DNA of 64,000 bases. Source: Gallionellaceae bacterium (lineage in GTDB: Bacteria > Pseudomonadota > Gammaproteobacteria > Burkholderiales > Gallionellaceae). The DNA is taken from the NCBI GenBank assembly GCA_009885195.1, contig VFLG01000035.1, positions 1 to 64,000 of the forward strand, written 5' to 3'. Made by a program: the position numbers and the translations under genes. Numbering within the stretch: the stretch's first letter is position 1; each line of letters opens with the position of its first letter. Below are positions 18,189-26,324 of this stretch, piece after piece. Under the pieces are notes generated by a model, which was not told where the DNA came from, did not search any database, and was given only the letters and a program-made list of their open reading frames with translations.

Positions 18189-19565
18189 CTAAACGCCCCG
18201 TGCGCTACCCAGATCCGCCAATTCCTCCAGCTTGCGATAGAGGCTGGACAAGCCGATGTCCAGTTTTTGCGCGGCCGCCTTGCGATCGCCGCCCACGCTG
18301 TCAAGCGCCTTGAATATGATCTCCGCTTCGACCTGCCGCAACTGGTCGCGCAGACTTCCGTTTCGGGCAAGCGACGATGCGGAAGGTTCCCGGGCAGGTT
18401 TCTGCTGCGCAATTTCTGGCGGCAATTCGGCCAAGGTAATGCGCCCGCCTTCGGCCAGGATGTGCGCGCGATGTATGACGTTCTCTAACTGCCTGACGTT
18501 GCCCGGCCAGCTGTAAGACTGCAGAACCTGTTCGGTTTCCGCATCAATTTCCAGCGTCCCTCCCCCGATGTTGAGCATCATGTGCCGGATCAGGTCGCCG
18601 ATGTCGCTACGGCGCTCGCGCAGCGGCGGTATATGGATATGAAACACGCTCAAGCGGAAATAAAGATCCTCGCGAAATTTTCCTTCTTTCACCATCTCTT
18701 CCAGATTGCGGTTGGTGGCGGCAATGATGCGCACATCCACGCCCCGCGCCTGCTCGCCGCCAACCGGACGAATCTGCTTATCTTCGATCACATGCAACAA
18801 TTTGGTCTGCAAATGCAGCGGCAGTTCCCCGATCTCATCCAGAAAAATAGTACCGCGATCAGCCTCGGTAAACAGCCCTTTGCGTGCTTTATCTGCGCCA
18901 GTAAACGCGCCCTTGGTGTGACCAAAAAATTCGCTCTCCAGCAGGTTCTCGGGAATCGCACTGCAATTGACCGGAATGAACGGGAAGGTGGAACGCGGAC
19001 TTTTTTCGTGAATCAAGCGTGCGACTATGCCTTTGCCAGTGCCACTTTCACCGGTAACAAGCACGGTGCTGTTGGTGACGGCAACTTTTCCAACCAAGCG
19101 ATCAACTTGCTGCATGGAAGGCGAACTGAATGTGTACAGCCCCTGCCCTCCCACAACCAAGTTGCGGAGCGCCTTGTTTTCCGCGAGCAGGCCGGTCATC
19201 GCGTCGATCTGTGCCAATTTGTGCAGCAACTCTTCGCTGTGTACCGGCTTGACGATATAGTCTGTGGCGCCCGCCCGCAGCGCCTCCACCGCCGTTTCCA
19301 TCGAAGCAAACGCCGTCACCATGATAAATTGGGTGTCGATTGTGGCACCTGACGCATCTGACGTCTTGAAGCTACGCACCAGCTCTATCCCATCACCATC
19401 GGGCAAGCGCACATCGCACAGCGCCACGTCAACATCTCCGCGCACCAGTTTGGCGGTCGCTTCAGCCGCAGTTGCCGCCACGTCGACCGAATAGCCGGCG
19501 CGACTAACCAGCGCCGAAAGAATCTGGCGTATGGCCGCTTCGTCGTCGATCACCAGCACATGCAT
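18189..19565 (-). CDS. Sigma-54-dependent response regulator, NtrC family
   Basis: Activator that turns on sigma-54 promoters after phosphorylation. Receiver domain at the N-terminus (acidic pair D7-D8, phospho-acceptor D51 in CDVRLPDGDG), AAA+ domain with GESGTGKGIVARLIHEKS (Walker A), GAFTGA loop, GTIFLDEIGELPL (Walker B), and a C-terminal Fis-type HTH (DRKAAAQKLDIGLSSLYRKLEEL). Start ATG 19565 has AAGGAGG before it; 458 residues. The histidine kinase gene ends one base upstream, so they form a pair. Its target is not evident; it is not the classical NtrC by context. Confidence 0.95.
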   Translation of the reverse strand: MHVLVIDDEAAIRQILSALVSRAGYSVDVAATAAEATAKLVRGDVDVALCDVRLPDGDGIELVRSFKTSDASGATIDTQFIMVTAFASMETAVEALRAGATDYIVKPVHSEELLHKLAQIDAMTGLLAENKALRNLVVGGQGLYTFSSPSMQQVDRLVGKVAVTNSTVLVTGESGTGKGIVARLIHEKSPRSTFPFIPVNCSAIPENLLESEFFGHTKGAFTGADKARKGLFTEADRGTIFLDEIGELPLHLQTKLLHVIEDKQIRPVGGEQARGVDVRIIAATNRNLEEMVKEGKFREDLYFRLSVFHIHIPPLRERRSDIGDLIRHMMLNIGGGTLEIDAETEQVLQSYSWPGNVRQLENVIHRAHILAEGGRITLAELPPEIAQQKPAREPSASSLARNGSLRDQLRQVEAEIIFKALDSVGGDRKAAAQKLDIGLSSLYRKLEELADLGSARGV

Positions 19566-19566
19566 A

Positions 19567-21231
19567 TCATTCCTCCTTAAGACCGTATGCAACACCATCC
19601 GTAACAACAGGAAGCTGCACGGTTACCGTCGTTCCAACTCCCGGCTCCGATTCAACGCCGATGAGACCGCCATCCGATTCGATCAGCGACTTGGAAACTG
19701 CCATACCTATTCCGCTCCCCTTGCCCGGGAGTTTGGTGGTAAAAAATTCCTCGAATACCCGCGCCAGCGTATTCTTGTCCATCCCCGTGCCGTTGTCGGT
19801 GACGGTCACCACGGCATGTCCCTGCTGGAGATGGGTCGATACGGCAATACGTGGTTTGGGATCGGTTCTGCCCTCCATAGCATCCGCAGCATTGACCAGC
19901 AGGTTCATGATCACCTGGGTAATATGGTCGCCCACGGCGCGCACTGCAGGCAGGTTCGGGTCGAGATTAAGCTCCATATCAACAATACTGAAGCGCCGGT
20001 CAAAGCTGATAAATCTGACGGTACTGCGAATCAGATTATTCAGGTCCAGCAGTTCCCGCTCGGTCGATTGGGGCACAGAGAACTCGGAGATCTGGCGTGT
20101 AATATTCATCACCCGCCTGGCCTGCTCGAAGATCACCTCGGACAGGTTGTGATCGTCCCGACGATCGCCGTGTCCGGCACGCTGCTCCAACATCGCTTGC
20201 GCCGCCCCCATGATGGCCGACAACGGATTGTTTATCTCATGCGCCACGACGGCGGCAATCGAGCCTACCGCCGCCATCTTTTCCTTGTGGAATCGCTGCT
20301 GCCGGATGCGCTCTATCTGTACCTCGTTTTGGCGCAACTCGAACTGCATCTTGTTGATCGCCGCCATGAGCGAACCCAGTTCATCACGGCGCGTCACTTT
20401 CAGCGGCTGACCGCGGTATCCTTCGACGATTTCCAGTGCGCGATCCTGAACGCGCCTGACATCCACGGCAAGTCTGGTAACAAAAAACATCACCAGACCG
20501 CCGAGAAACACAATGCCGATGGCCGCAGTAACCGACCACACCAGCGATAGCCGGCTGAACGTAGCACGATATTGCTCCAACAACTCTTGTTTGCGGCCCC
20601 GTATCCGCTTGGTGACCTGATCCAGATCGAAGACCAGCTTGTGCAAATTGGTGCGGACGTCAGCAATCACTTCCCGGTTCAGCGGCCTGATGCTCTTGGT
20701 CAGCCCCCCCGGTGCAAGCTGCGGTTCGGCAGCGCTGCCGGAAAGCTCAGGATTATCCCCCGCCACCTTACCCGGACTCGTCCTGGTCAACTCACCCAGA
20801 TTGATCTGAAGCGCAACAATACTATCGAACAGCTCAGGATGGCTCTTCACCACCTTGCCCAAACCCGTCAATACCGCCTCGACCTGCACACTAACGCTAC
20901 GCGCAGCAGCCTCAATGCCCGCAGTGGTTCCCAAATCCGCAGAATAGTAATTGTCATTCACGACGAGAATGGCTCTCGTCACCAGCATATTGAGGGCGAA
21001 CTGATCCCCTTCTTCCGCATGCACCGCTTCCAGTTTCTGAACGTCCGAGTAAAGAATGTTGCGCTCCACTCCCAGGACAAACCCGACCGCGAGGGTATAA
21101 ATCAAAAACAGCAGCAGCATCCAGACGCCCTTGATCCGCAAAGACATGCCTTGAAGCGGCTGTGGCTGCGCGCCATGCAAGGGGGTTTGCTGGTGATTTT
21201 CTTCGCTAACCTTGTCCGGCAATGAACTCAT
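19567..21231 (-). CDS. Membrane sensor histidine kinase
   Basis: Partner of the adjacent sigma-54 regulator, 554 residues. Membrane segments at about residues 35-55 and 233-253 enclose a periplasmic helical sensor of ~175 residues. A HAMP region follows (RLAVDVRRVQDRALEIVEGY), then the H-box VVAHEINNPLSAIMGAA (His ~331), N-box NLLVNAADAMEG, and G-boxes DNGTGMDKNTLARVFEEFFTTK and GSGIGMAVSKSLIESDGG. The start could be MSSLPDK (ATG 21231) or three codons earlier. The ligand is unknown. Confidence 0.94.
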   Translation of the reverse strand: MSSLPDKVSEENHQQTPLHGAQPQPLQGMSLRIKGVWMLLLFLIYTLAVGFVLGVERNILYSDVQKLEAVHAEEGDQFALNMLVTRAILVVNDNYYSADLGTTAGIEAAARSVSVQVEAVLTGLGKVVKSHPELFDSIVALQINLGELTRTSPGKVAGDNPELSGSAAEPQLAPGGLTKSIRPLNREVIADVRTNLHKLVFDLDQVTKRIRGRKQELLEQYRATFSRLSLVWSVTAAIGIVFLGGLVMFFVTRLAVDVRRVQDRALEIVEGYRGQPLKVTRRDELGSLMAAINKMQFELRQNEVQIERIRQQRFHKEKMAAVGSIAAVVAHEINNPLSAIMGAAQAMLEQRAGHGDRRDDHNLSEVIFEQARRVMNITRQISEFSVPQSTERELLDLNNLIRSTVRFISFDRRFSIVDMELNLDPNLPAVRAVGDHITQVIMNLLVNAADAMEGRTDPKPRIAVSTHLQQGHAVVTVTDNGTGMDKNTLARVFEEFFTTKLPGKGSGIGMAVSKSLIESDGGLIGVESEPGVGTTVTVQLPVVTDGVAYGLKEE

Positions 21232-21327
21232 GCTCTCCAAACGTGAAAGGTGAAACGTATGTTTCCCGGTCGTTAGACGTTAGTCGCTGGTACATTGGAA
21301 CATTATTTATTTCGTGTTGCTGGTTTT

Positions 21328-21451
21328 GTAGGTTGGGTTAGGCGGGTGTATGCCGTAACCCAACATTACCTAGCCGATGACCTTAATGGCTGTTGGGTTA
21401 CGTCCGTCGGTGGTGAGCCTGCCGAACCATGAAGCCGCTAACCCAACCTAC
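21328..21451. repeat. Palindromic repeat, GTAGGTTGGGTTAG family
   Basis: Outer arms GTAGGTTGGGTTAG / CTAACCCAACCTAC (14 bp, perfect), with inner arms GTAACCCAACA / TGTTGGGTTAC. The same family, in a simpler form with 25-bp arms, is at 58693-58776. It fills most of the 272-bp gap between the kinase gene and ccmI. Confidence 0.88.
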
Positions 21452-21503
21452 GAAAAAACAGGTGTCACAGGGTACTAGCGACTACATCGGGTGTGCGAGT
21501 ATT

Positions 21504-22748
21504 TTACTTGACCTCTGAATCAATGATAATGCCAATACCTTTTGACCCGACTGTCACCGGTTGCGACAATCCTTGCAAATCTCCCGGACTGGGAGTGGCA
21601 TTCCCGGATTTCGATATACGCGCACCCACCACGACCCTGGCTGCGGAAGATAATTTCAAACTCGGCATCACCGCCATACTGTCATCCAGCGTGAAAGTCA
21701 GCGGCAGATCCTTTACCGTTTTGCGTATTACTGCCAGCGGCATGCGCGGCCCCTCTGCTGCCCGGGCAAAAATGAAGACCGCGTCTGTATCCGCGACCTG
21801 ATCCTTGAGCGCGGGATCAAGCCCTACCGTTCCACTCACCGACCCACCCGCCGCACCCGGCTGGGCAGGGGCTTGCCGCTCGCCCGCCTGCGGCTTTATG
21901 GGGGACAGGCCAACCTTGGCCCGCGCCTCATTGATGCTGGCGGTGATAGAGGTTGCGCCCTGGGAATCCGGCGGCACCAGCTTGAGTATCTTTTCCCACC
22001 ACTTGATGGCGCTGCGATAGTCCTTGCGCTCGAAGGCTGCCGATCCCGCCAGCGATAACGCCTTGAGGTTGTTAGGATCAATTTTCAACGCCCGCAAAAT
22101 GAATTTCTCCGGCTCACCCTGTAGCGTCTGCTTAACCATGGCCAGCATATCAGCGTGATCAGTCAGCAAAAAGGCGTTGTTCGGCAGCAATTCCACCGCA
22201 CGGGTATAGGCGGCGCTGGCATCAGGATAACGACGCAGGGCGGTGTAAGAGCGGGCGAGCATCACCCAGCCTTCCGCGTTGTCCGGCTCGGACTTAAGTT
22301 TTTGCGCCAGCCCCGCTACCATCGCCTCGATTTGCTCCGGTGTGGTCTGATGCGTTTGCTCAACTTCGGTTGCCTGGGGCTGCGGCTCCAATCCCGCCGG
22401 CGTACCCAGCCAAAAATACAATGCAACCGCCAATAGCGGCACTGCGGTTGCCACCACCACAACCGGCCAGCGGCTTGCGCTTGGTTGCACGACAAGGGTA
22501 TCGGGAGTGGCCGACTCTTCCAGCACCCGCCTCTCCAAATCGCTGCGCGCGCTGGCATGCTGCGCTTCATCCAACGTGCCGGATGCCAGATCCGCGTCCA
22601 ACTCACTTAACTGGTCGCGGTACACCGACAGGTTGACCTCGGAGCGTGTAGCGGATGCCGCATGTTTGCCCCGGCCCAGCAACGGCGGCAACAGCAGTAA
22701 TAACGCGCCAGCAATCAGAATAGCAACTACAACCCAAAACATAATCAT
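21504..22748 (-). CDS. ccmI: Cytochrome c biogenesis protein CcmI
   Basis: Apocytochrome c chaperone of the System I maturation pathway. Two N-terminal membrane segments (FWVVVAILIAGALLLLLPPLL and PVVVVATAVPLLAVALYFWLG) flank a CcmI leucine-zipper-like loop (VYRDQLSELDADLASG). A TPR region follows (EGWVMLARSYTALRRYPDASAAYTRAVELLPNN...), then a C-terminal periplasmic domain (FIFARAAEGPRMPLAVIRKTVKDLPLTFTLDDSMAV). Length is 414 residues. It overlaps ccmH by four bases (ATGA); last gene of the ccmFGHI cluster. Confidence 0.95.
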   Translation of the reverse strand: MIMFWVVVAILIAGALLLLLPPLLGRGKHAASATRSEVNLSVYRDQLSELDADLASGTLDEAQHASARSDLERRVLEESATPDTLVVQPSASRWPVVVVATAVPLLAVALYFWLGTPAGLEPQPQATEVEQTHQTTPEQIEAMVAGLAQKLKSEPDNAEGWVMLARSYTALRRYPDASAAYTRAVELLPNNAFLLTDHADMLAMVKQTLQGEPEKFILRALKIDPNNLKALSLAGSAAFERKDYRSAIKWWEKILKLVPPDSQGATSITASINEARAKVGLSPIKPQAGERQAPAQPGAAGGSVSGTVGLDPALKDQVADTDAVFIFARAAEGPRMPLAVIRKTVKDLPLTFTLDDSMAVMPSLKLSSAARVVVGARISKSGNATPSPGDLQGLSQPVTVGSKGIGIIIDSEVK

Positions 22749-23224
22749 GAACGATCCCCTTTATTTTTTCCAGACAACAGCGATGCGGCGCGGACATGCT
22801 CCTCGGCGCTCATAACCTGCGCCTGCCCCATCAGTTTGCGGCGCTGGCGCAGCATGACAATCAGCACGCCGACACCCAGCACCACCAACAGCAACGGCCC
22901 GAACCAGAGCAACCAGGTGGTGGACTTTACCAGCGGCTTAAACAGCACGAAGTCGCCATAACGGCTCACCATGTAATTCAATATCTCCTTCTCCGATTCT
23001 CCCTGCTTCAACTTTTCGCGTACCTGGTTTCTGAGGTCAACAGCAAGTTCGGCATTGGAATCGGCTATCGTCTGGTTCTGGCAAACCAAACAGCGGAGAT
23101 TATGGGACACTTCCATGACGCGCTTTTCCAATGCCGGGTCTTCCGCGGTCGGCACCGCCTCGCCCGCATGAGCCAACGGCAGCAGCATGGAAAGCAGAAG
23201 TGCGAAGGGTAATGTCTTATTCAT
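22745..23224 (-). CDS. ccmH: Cytochrome c biogenesis protein CcmH
   Basis: Thiol-disulfide component that keeps apocytochrome cysteines reduced for heme ligation. It has a signal sequence (MNKTLPFALLLSMLLPLAHA), the conserved LRCLVCQNQTIADSNA motif with its CxxC, and one C-terminal membrane segment (LLWFGPLLLVVLGVGVLIVML). At 159 residues it is the short CcmH form, with the TPR part on the separate CcmI. It overlaps ccmG by eight bases and ccmI by four. Confidence 0.96.
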   Translation of the reverse strand: MNKTLPFALLLSMLLPLAHAGEAVPTAEDPALEKRVMEVSHNLRCLVCQNQTIADSNAELAVDLRNQVREKLKQGESEKEILNYMVSRYGDFVLFKPLVKSTTWLLWFGPLLLVVLGVGVLIVMLRQRRKLMGQAQVMSAEEHVRAASLLSGKNKGDRS

Positions 23225-23741
23225 CGTTAAGCTCCTTAATGAGCGGAAGTAGCAGTGCCATGTCCTCTGGCTTGATCGCCCCGATCACCTTATGGCGAAT
23301 GATGCCCGCCTTGTCGATAAGAAAGCTTTCCGGCACACCATAAACACCCCAGTCGATGCCGACCTTACCCTCTATATCATAGGCCGCCAGAACATAGGGG
23401 TCGCCGTGCATATTGAGCCAGGCGATACCGTCTTCGCGCTTGTCTTTGTAGTTGAGCCCGTAAATCGGCACGATGTTGCGCCGCGACATCTCTCTCAGCA
23501 AGGGATGCTCCTGCAAACAGGTTGCGCACCACGAAGCCCATACATTGAGTAGCCAAACCTTGCCCCGCATATCCTCGGGGGAAAAAGTCTTGGAGGCATC
23601 ATGCAATTGGGGTAGCCGGAACGTCGGCGCCGGTTTGCCAACAAGGGGCGAAGGCACCTCCCTGGGATTGAGCGAGAGCCCGATCCACAGGAAGACGACC
23701 AGGGTAACAAAAATCCCCAACGGAATAAAAGCGCGTTTCAT
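23217..23741 (-). CDS. ccmG: Thiol:disulfide interchange protein CcmG/DsbE
   Basis: Membrane-tethered periplasmic thioredoxin-fold protein that reduces apocytochrome or CcmH disulfides. Start ATG 23741 (MKRAFIPLGIFVTLVVFLWIG, membrane anchor), 174 residues. WASWCATC is the redox CxxC; the family features GLNYKD and the cis-proline GVYGVPESFLIDK are present. It lies 11 bp after ccmF and overlaps ccmH by eight bases. Confidence 0.96.
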   Translation of the reverse strand: MKRAFIPLGIFVTLVVFLWIGLSLNPREVPSPLVGKPAPTFRLPQLHDASKTFSPEDMRGKVWLLNVWASWCATCLQEHPLLREMSRRNIVPIYGLNYKDKREDGIAWLNMHGDPYVLAAYDIEGKVGIDWGVYGVPESFLIDKAGIIRHKVIGAIKPEDMALLLPLIKELNDE

Positions 23742-23752
23742 CTGGCTCTCCT

Positions 23753-25729
23753 TTACGCCTGCGCCGCCGGTTTTGATGCCCCAGCTTTTGATGCCAAGGG
23801 CAGGCGGTAGCGACGATCGCATATAGCCAGCAAGCCGCCGAGCGCCATCAGCAGGGCGCCGCCCCATATCCAGTAAACCATCGGTTTATGCAAGATGCGC
23901 ATGACCCACTCGTCCATGCCCACCTGCTCGCCGAGCGCCAGATAAAGATCGCGGAACAGGCTGGAGTCTATGGCTCCTTCAGTCATGTCTGAGGCCTGCT
24001 TGGTGTACTTGCGCTTTTCTGGATACAGCGTGGCTACTTTGTCATCACCACGCGTTATCTCCACCATCGCCTGAGCCGCAACATAATTCGGCCCTTGCAC
24101 CTCCCGCACCCCGTGGAATTTGAAAGTGTAACCATCCAGCGTGGTCGTGTCGCCGGTGCGCATGCGCACTTCGGTCTCACTTTGGTAACCGTTGACCAGG
24201 GTCACGCCAAGAACAAACACACCTACGCCGGCATGGGCAAGCAACATGCCATATGTGGCGAGCGATGTGGCGCGCAATTTCGCCCACACACCGCTCGCAC
24301 TGGTCGACTCACGCACTCGCGCGACCAGGTAGGCCAGGCCTGCAAGAATCGCCCACATCCCTAGCGCAACCCCCGCCACTATCGGCGCCGACCAACGGCC
24401 AAACAAGTAAGGAATAAGCAAACCTAAAGCTACGCTGGCTACCAGCCACGGCCATACACGCCTCACGATTTGTGCCAGGGTATCCTGTTTCCAACGCGCG
24501 AACGGCCCAAAGCCCATAACGAAAACGGCTACCATCATGATTGGTGCGAATACCGCCTCAAAATAGGGTGGTCCGACCGAGATCTTGCCCATGTTCATCG
24601 CATCCAGGAACAGGGGGTAGAGCGTACCAAGGAACACGGTACCGGCGGCGGCGACCAGCAGCACGTTGTTCAGCAACAGCATGGATTCACGCGAAACCAC
24701 CTCGAACCCGCCGCCCATGCCCACCTTCTGTGCGCGCCAGGCGAACAACACCAGCGAGCCACCGACCACCACGCAAATGTAAATCAGAATAAACAGACCG
24801 CGTGTCGGATCTGATGCAAAAGAATGTACCGATGTCAAAATACCGGAACGCACCAGGAAGGTTCCCAGCAGGCTCAACGAAAAAGCAGAGATAGCCAGGA
24901 TCACGGTCCAGCTCTTGAAAGCGCCGCGCTTTTCCGTCACCGCCAGCGAGTGGATCAGCGCCGTGCCCACCAGCCAAGGCATGAACGAGGCGTTCTCGAC
25001 CGGATCCCAGAACCACCAGCCGCCCCAACCCAACTCGTAATAGGCCCACCAGCTTCCGAGCATGACGCCCAAGGTGAGAAACATCCACGCCACCGTAGTC
25101 CATGGCCGCGACCAGCGCGCCCAGGCAGCATCCAACTGGCCACCGATAAGCGCCGCGACGGCGAAAGCAAAGGCCACCGACATGCCCACATAACCCATAT
25201 ACAGCAGGGGCGGGTGGATGATCATGCCAAAATCCTGCAACTGCGGATTGAGATCAAAACCGTCCAGCGGGCTTGGCAGCAAGCGTTCGAACGGATTAGA
25301 GGTAAACAGTATGAAAGAAATGAAACCGACGCTGACCAAGCCCAGCACACCCAACACACGCGCCACCATCTCTTCCGGCAGGCGCTTGCTGAACAGGGCC
25401 ACCGCTGTCGTCCATCCCGCCAGCATCATCATCCACAGCAGCAGCGAGCCCTCATGCCCGCCCCATACCGCCGCGATGCGGTACTCCAGCGGCAGCAGCA
25501 AATTAGAATGCTGGGCGACGAACTTGACCGAAAAATCGTAAGTAATAAAAGAATAAGCGAAAGTGACGAAAGCAATAATGACACAAGCCATCTGCCCAAA
25601 GACCGCCGGCTTGGCCACCGCCATCAGCCGTTGATTACCATTCAAGCTGCCGAGTATGGGTAATACGCCCAACACCAGCGCCAACACCAGCGCCAGCATC
25701 AGTGAAAAATTGCCGATCTCAGGTATCAT
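23753..25729 (-). CDS. ccmF: Cytochrome c heme lyase subunit CcmF
   Basis: Large inner-membrane subunit of the heme-ligation complex. The 658-residue protein has about 15 hydrophobic segments and the tryptophan-rich motif ELGWGGWWFWDPVENASFMP of the heme-handling family, plus conserved periplasmic histidines (for example WGGHEGSLLLW). AGAGG sits just before ATG 25729. It is the first gene of ccmFGHI. ccmABCDE are not in the window and must be elsewhere if System I is complete. Confidence 0.97.
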   Translation of the reverse strand: MIPEIGNFSLMLALVLALVLGVLPILGSLNGNQRLMAVAKPAVFGQMACVIIAFVTFAYSFITYDFSVKFVAQHSNLLLPLEYRIAAVWGGHEGSLLLWMMMLAGWTTAVALFSKRLPEEMVARVLGVLGLVSVGFISFILFTSNPFERLLPSPLDGFDLNPQLQDFGMIIHPPLLYMGYVGMSVAFAFAVAALIGGQLDAAWARWSRPWTTVAWMFLTLGVMLGSWWAYYELGWGGWWFWDPVENASFMPWLVGTALIHSLAVTEKRGAFKSWTVILAISAFSLSLLGTFLVRSGILTSVHSFASDPTRGLFILIYICVVVGGSLVLFAWRAQKVGMGGGFEVVSRESMLLLNNVLLVAAAGTVFLGTLYPLFLDAMNMGKISVGPPYFEAVFAPIMMVAVFVMGFGPFARWKQDTLAQIVRRVWPWLVASVALGLLIPYLFGRWSAPIVAGVALGMWAILAGLAYLVARVRESTSASGVWAKLRATSLATYGMLLAHAGVGVFVLGVTLVNGYQSETEVRMRTGDTTTLDGYTFKFHGVREVQGPNYVAAQAMVEITRGDDKVATLYPEKRKYTKQASDMTEGAIDSSLFRDLYLALGEQVGMDEWVMRILHKPMVYWIWGGALLMALGGLLAICDRRYRLPLASKAGASKPAAQA

Positions 25730-26122
25730 TCGCCTCTCCCTTGCCCGCCATCGCCACGGCTATCCGACACCAAAGTACTCAATCCAGCCGCGTTCGGCTG
25801 TACTCGTTTATACCTATCCATCATTCCCCATCCTTTCATCGTGTGCCATCTCCCAATCCGCGTTTTAAGATGCCCGTAGCGCTACCCAGTCCGTCTTTAA
25901 TATCATTCAACTTTTAAGTTTAACATGGCCGTTATAATTATTACAAACTTGTATAAAACCTGTCCAGCTCAATGGTAATCCCCGCCATCTTGCAATTGCG
26001 TATCGCTTGCAAGGTGGCGATATGCAGCGTGATGCATCGCATCTGTTGAAACTATTTCAGCCAGCCCTGTGTTTCCCAAAAATAATTCGACTCCGGTACC
26101 GCTGGTTCTACCACTCAACACA
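25730..26122. other. AT-rich spacer upstream of ccmF
   Basis: No gene found. A minus frame over 25969-26325 is open but matches nothing I know. The ccmF promoter is presumably in the AT-rich part around 25920-25960. Confidence 0.4.
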
Positions 26123-26299
26123 TCACGTTTTTGTTTTCCGTTTTGTCGTTTTCTTTTCCGTCGGCAGCAGGCTGGTGAGTTGCTGGTAACGCTCGAATAA
26201 AAACTCCACGCGCTGTGCGTCGCTGGTGAAGGCGGCTTTGCGGTAGCAGGCATCCACGGCGCGGTCGTGGGGTGATGTAGTCTTGTTATACGGTTATTG
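26123..26299 (-). pseudogene. C-terminal remnant of a class I DNA methyltransferase (MmeI/YeeA-like)
   Basis: A minus-strand frame reads YNKTTSPHDRAVDACYRKAAF, then TSDAQRVEFLFERYQQLTSLL, and ends KKTTKRKTKT at TGA 26123. The AVDACYR...DAQRVEFLFERYQQL pattern is the extreme C-terminus of large SAM-dependent DNA methylases found in type IIG-like and phage-defence loci. An in-frame stop lies just upstream and the rest of the gene is absent. It sits immediately downstream of the DUF2075 gene, so it may be scar tissue of a larger defence island. Confidence 0.5.
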
Positions 26300-26324
26300 C
26301 ACTTGGTAATTGAAACCGCACACA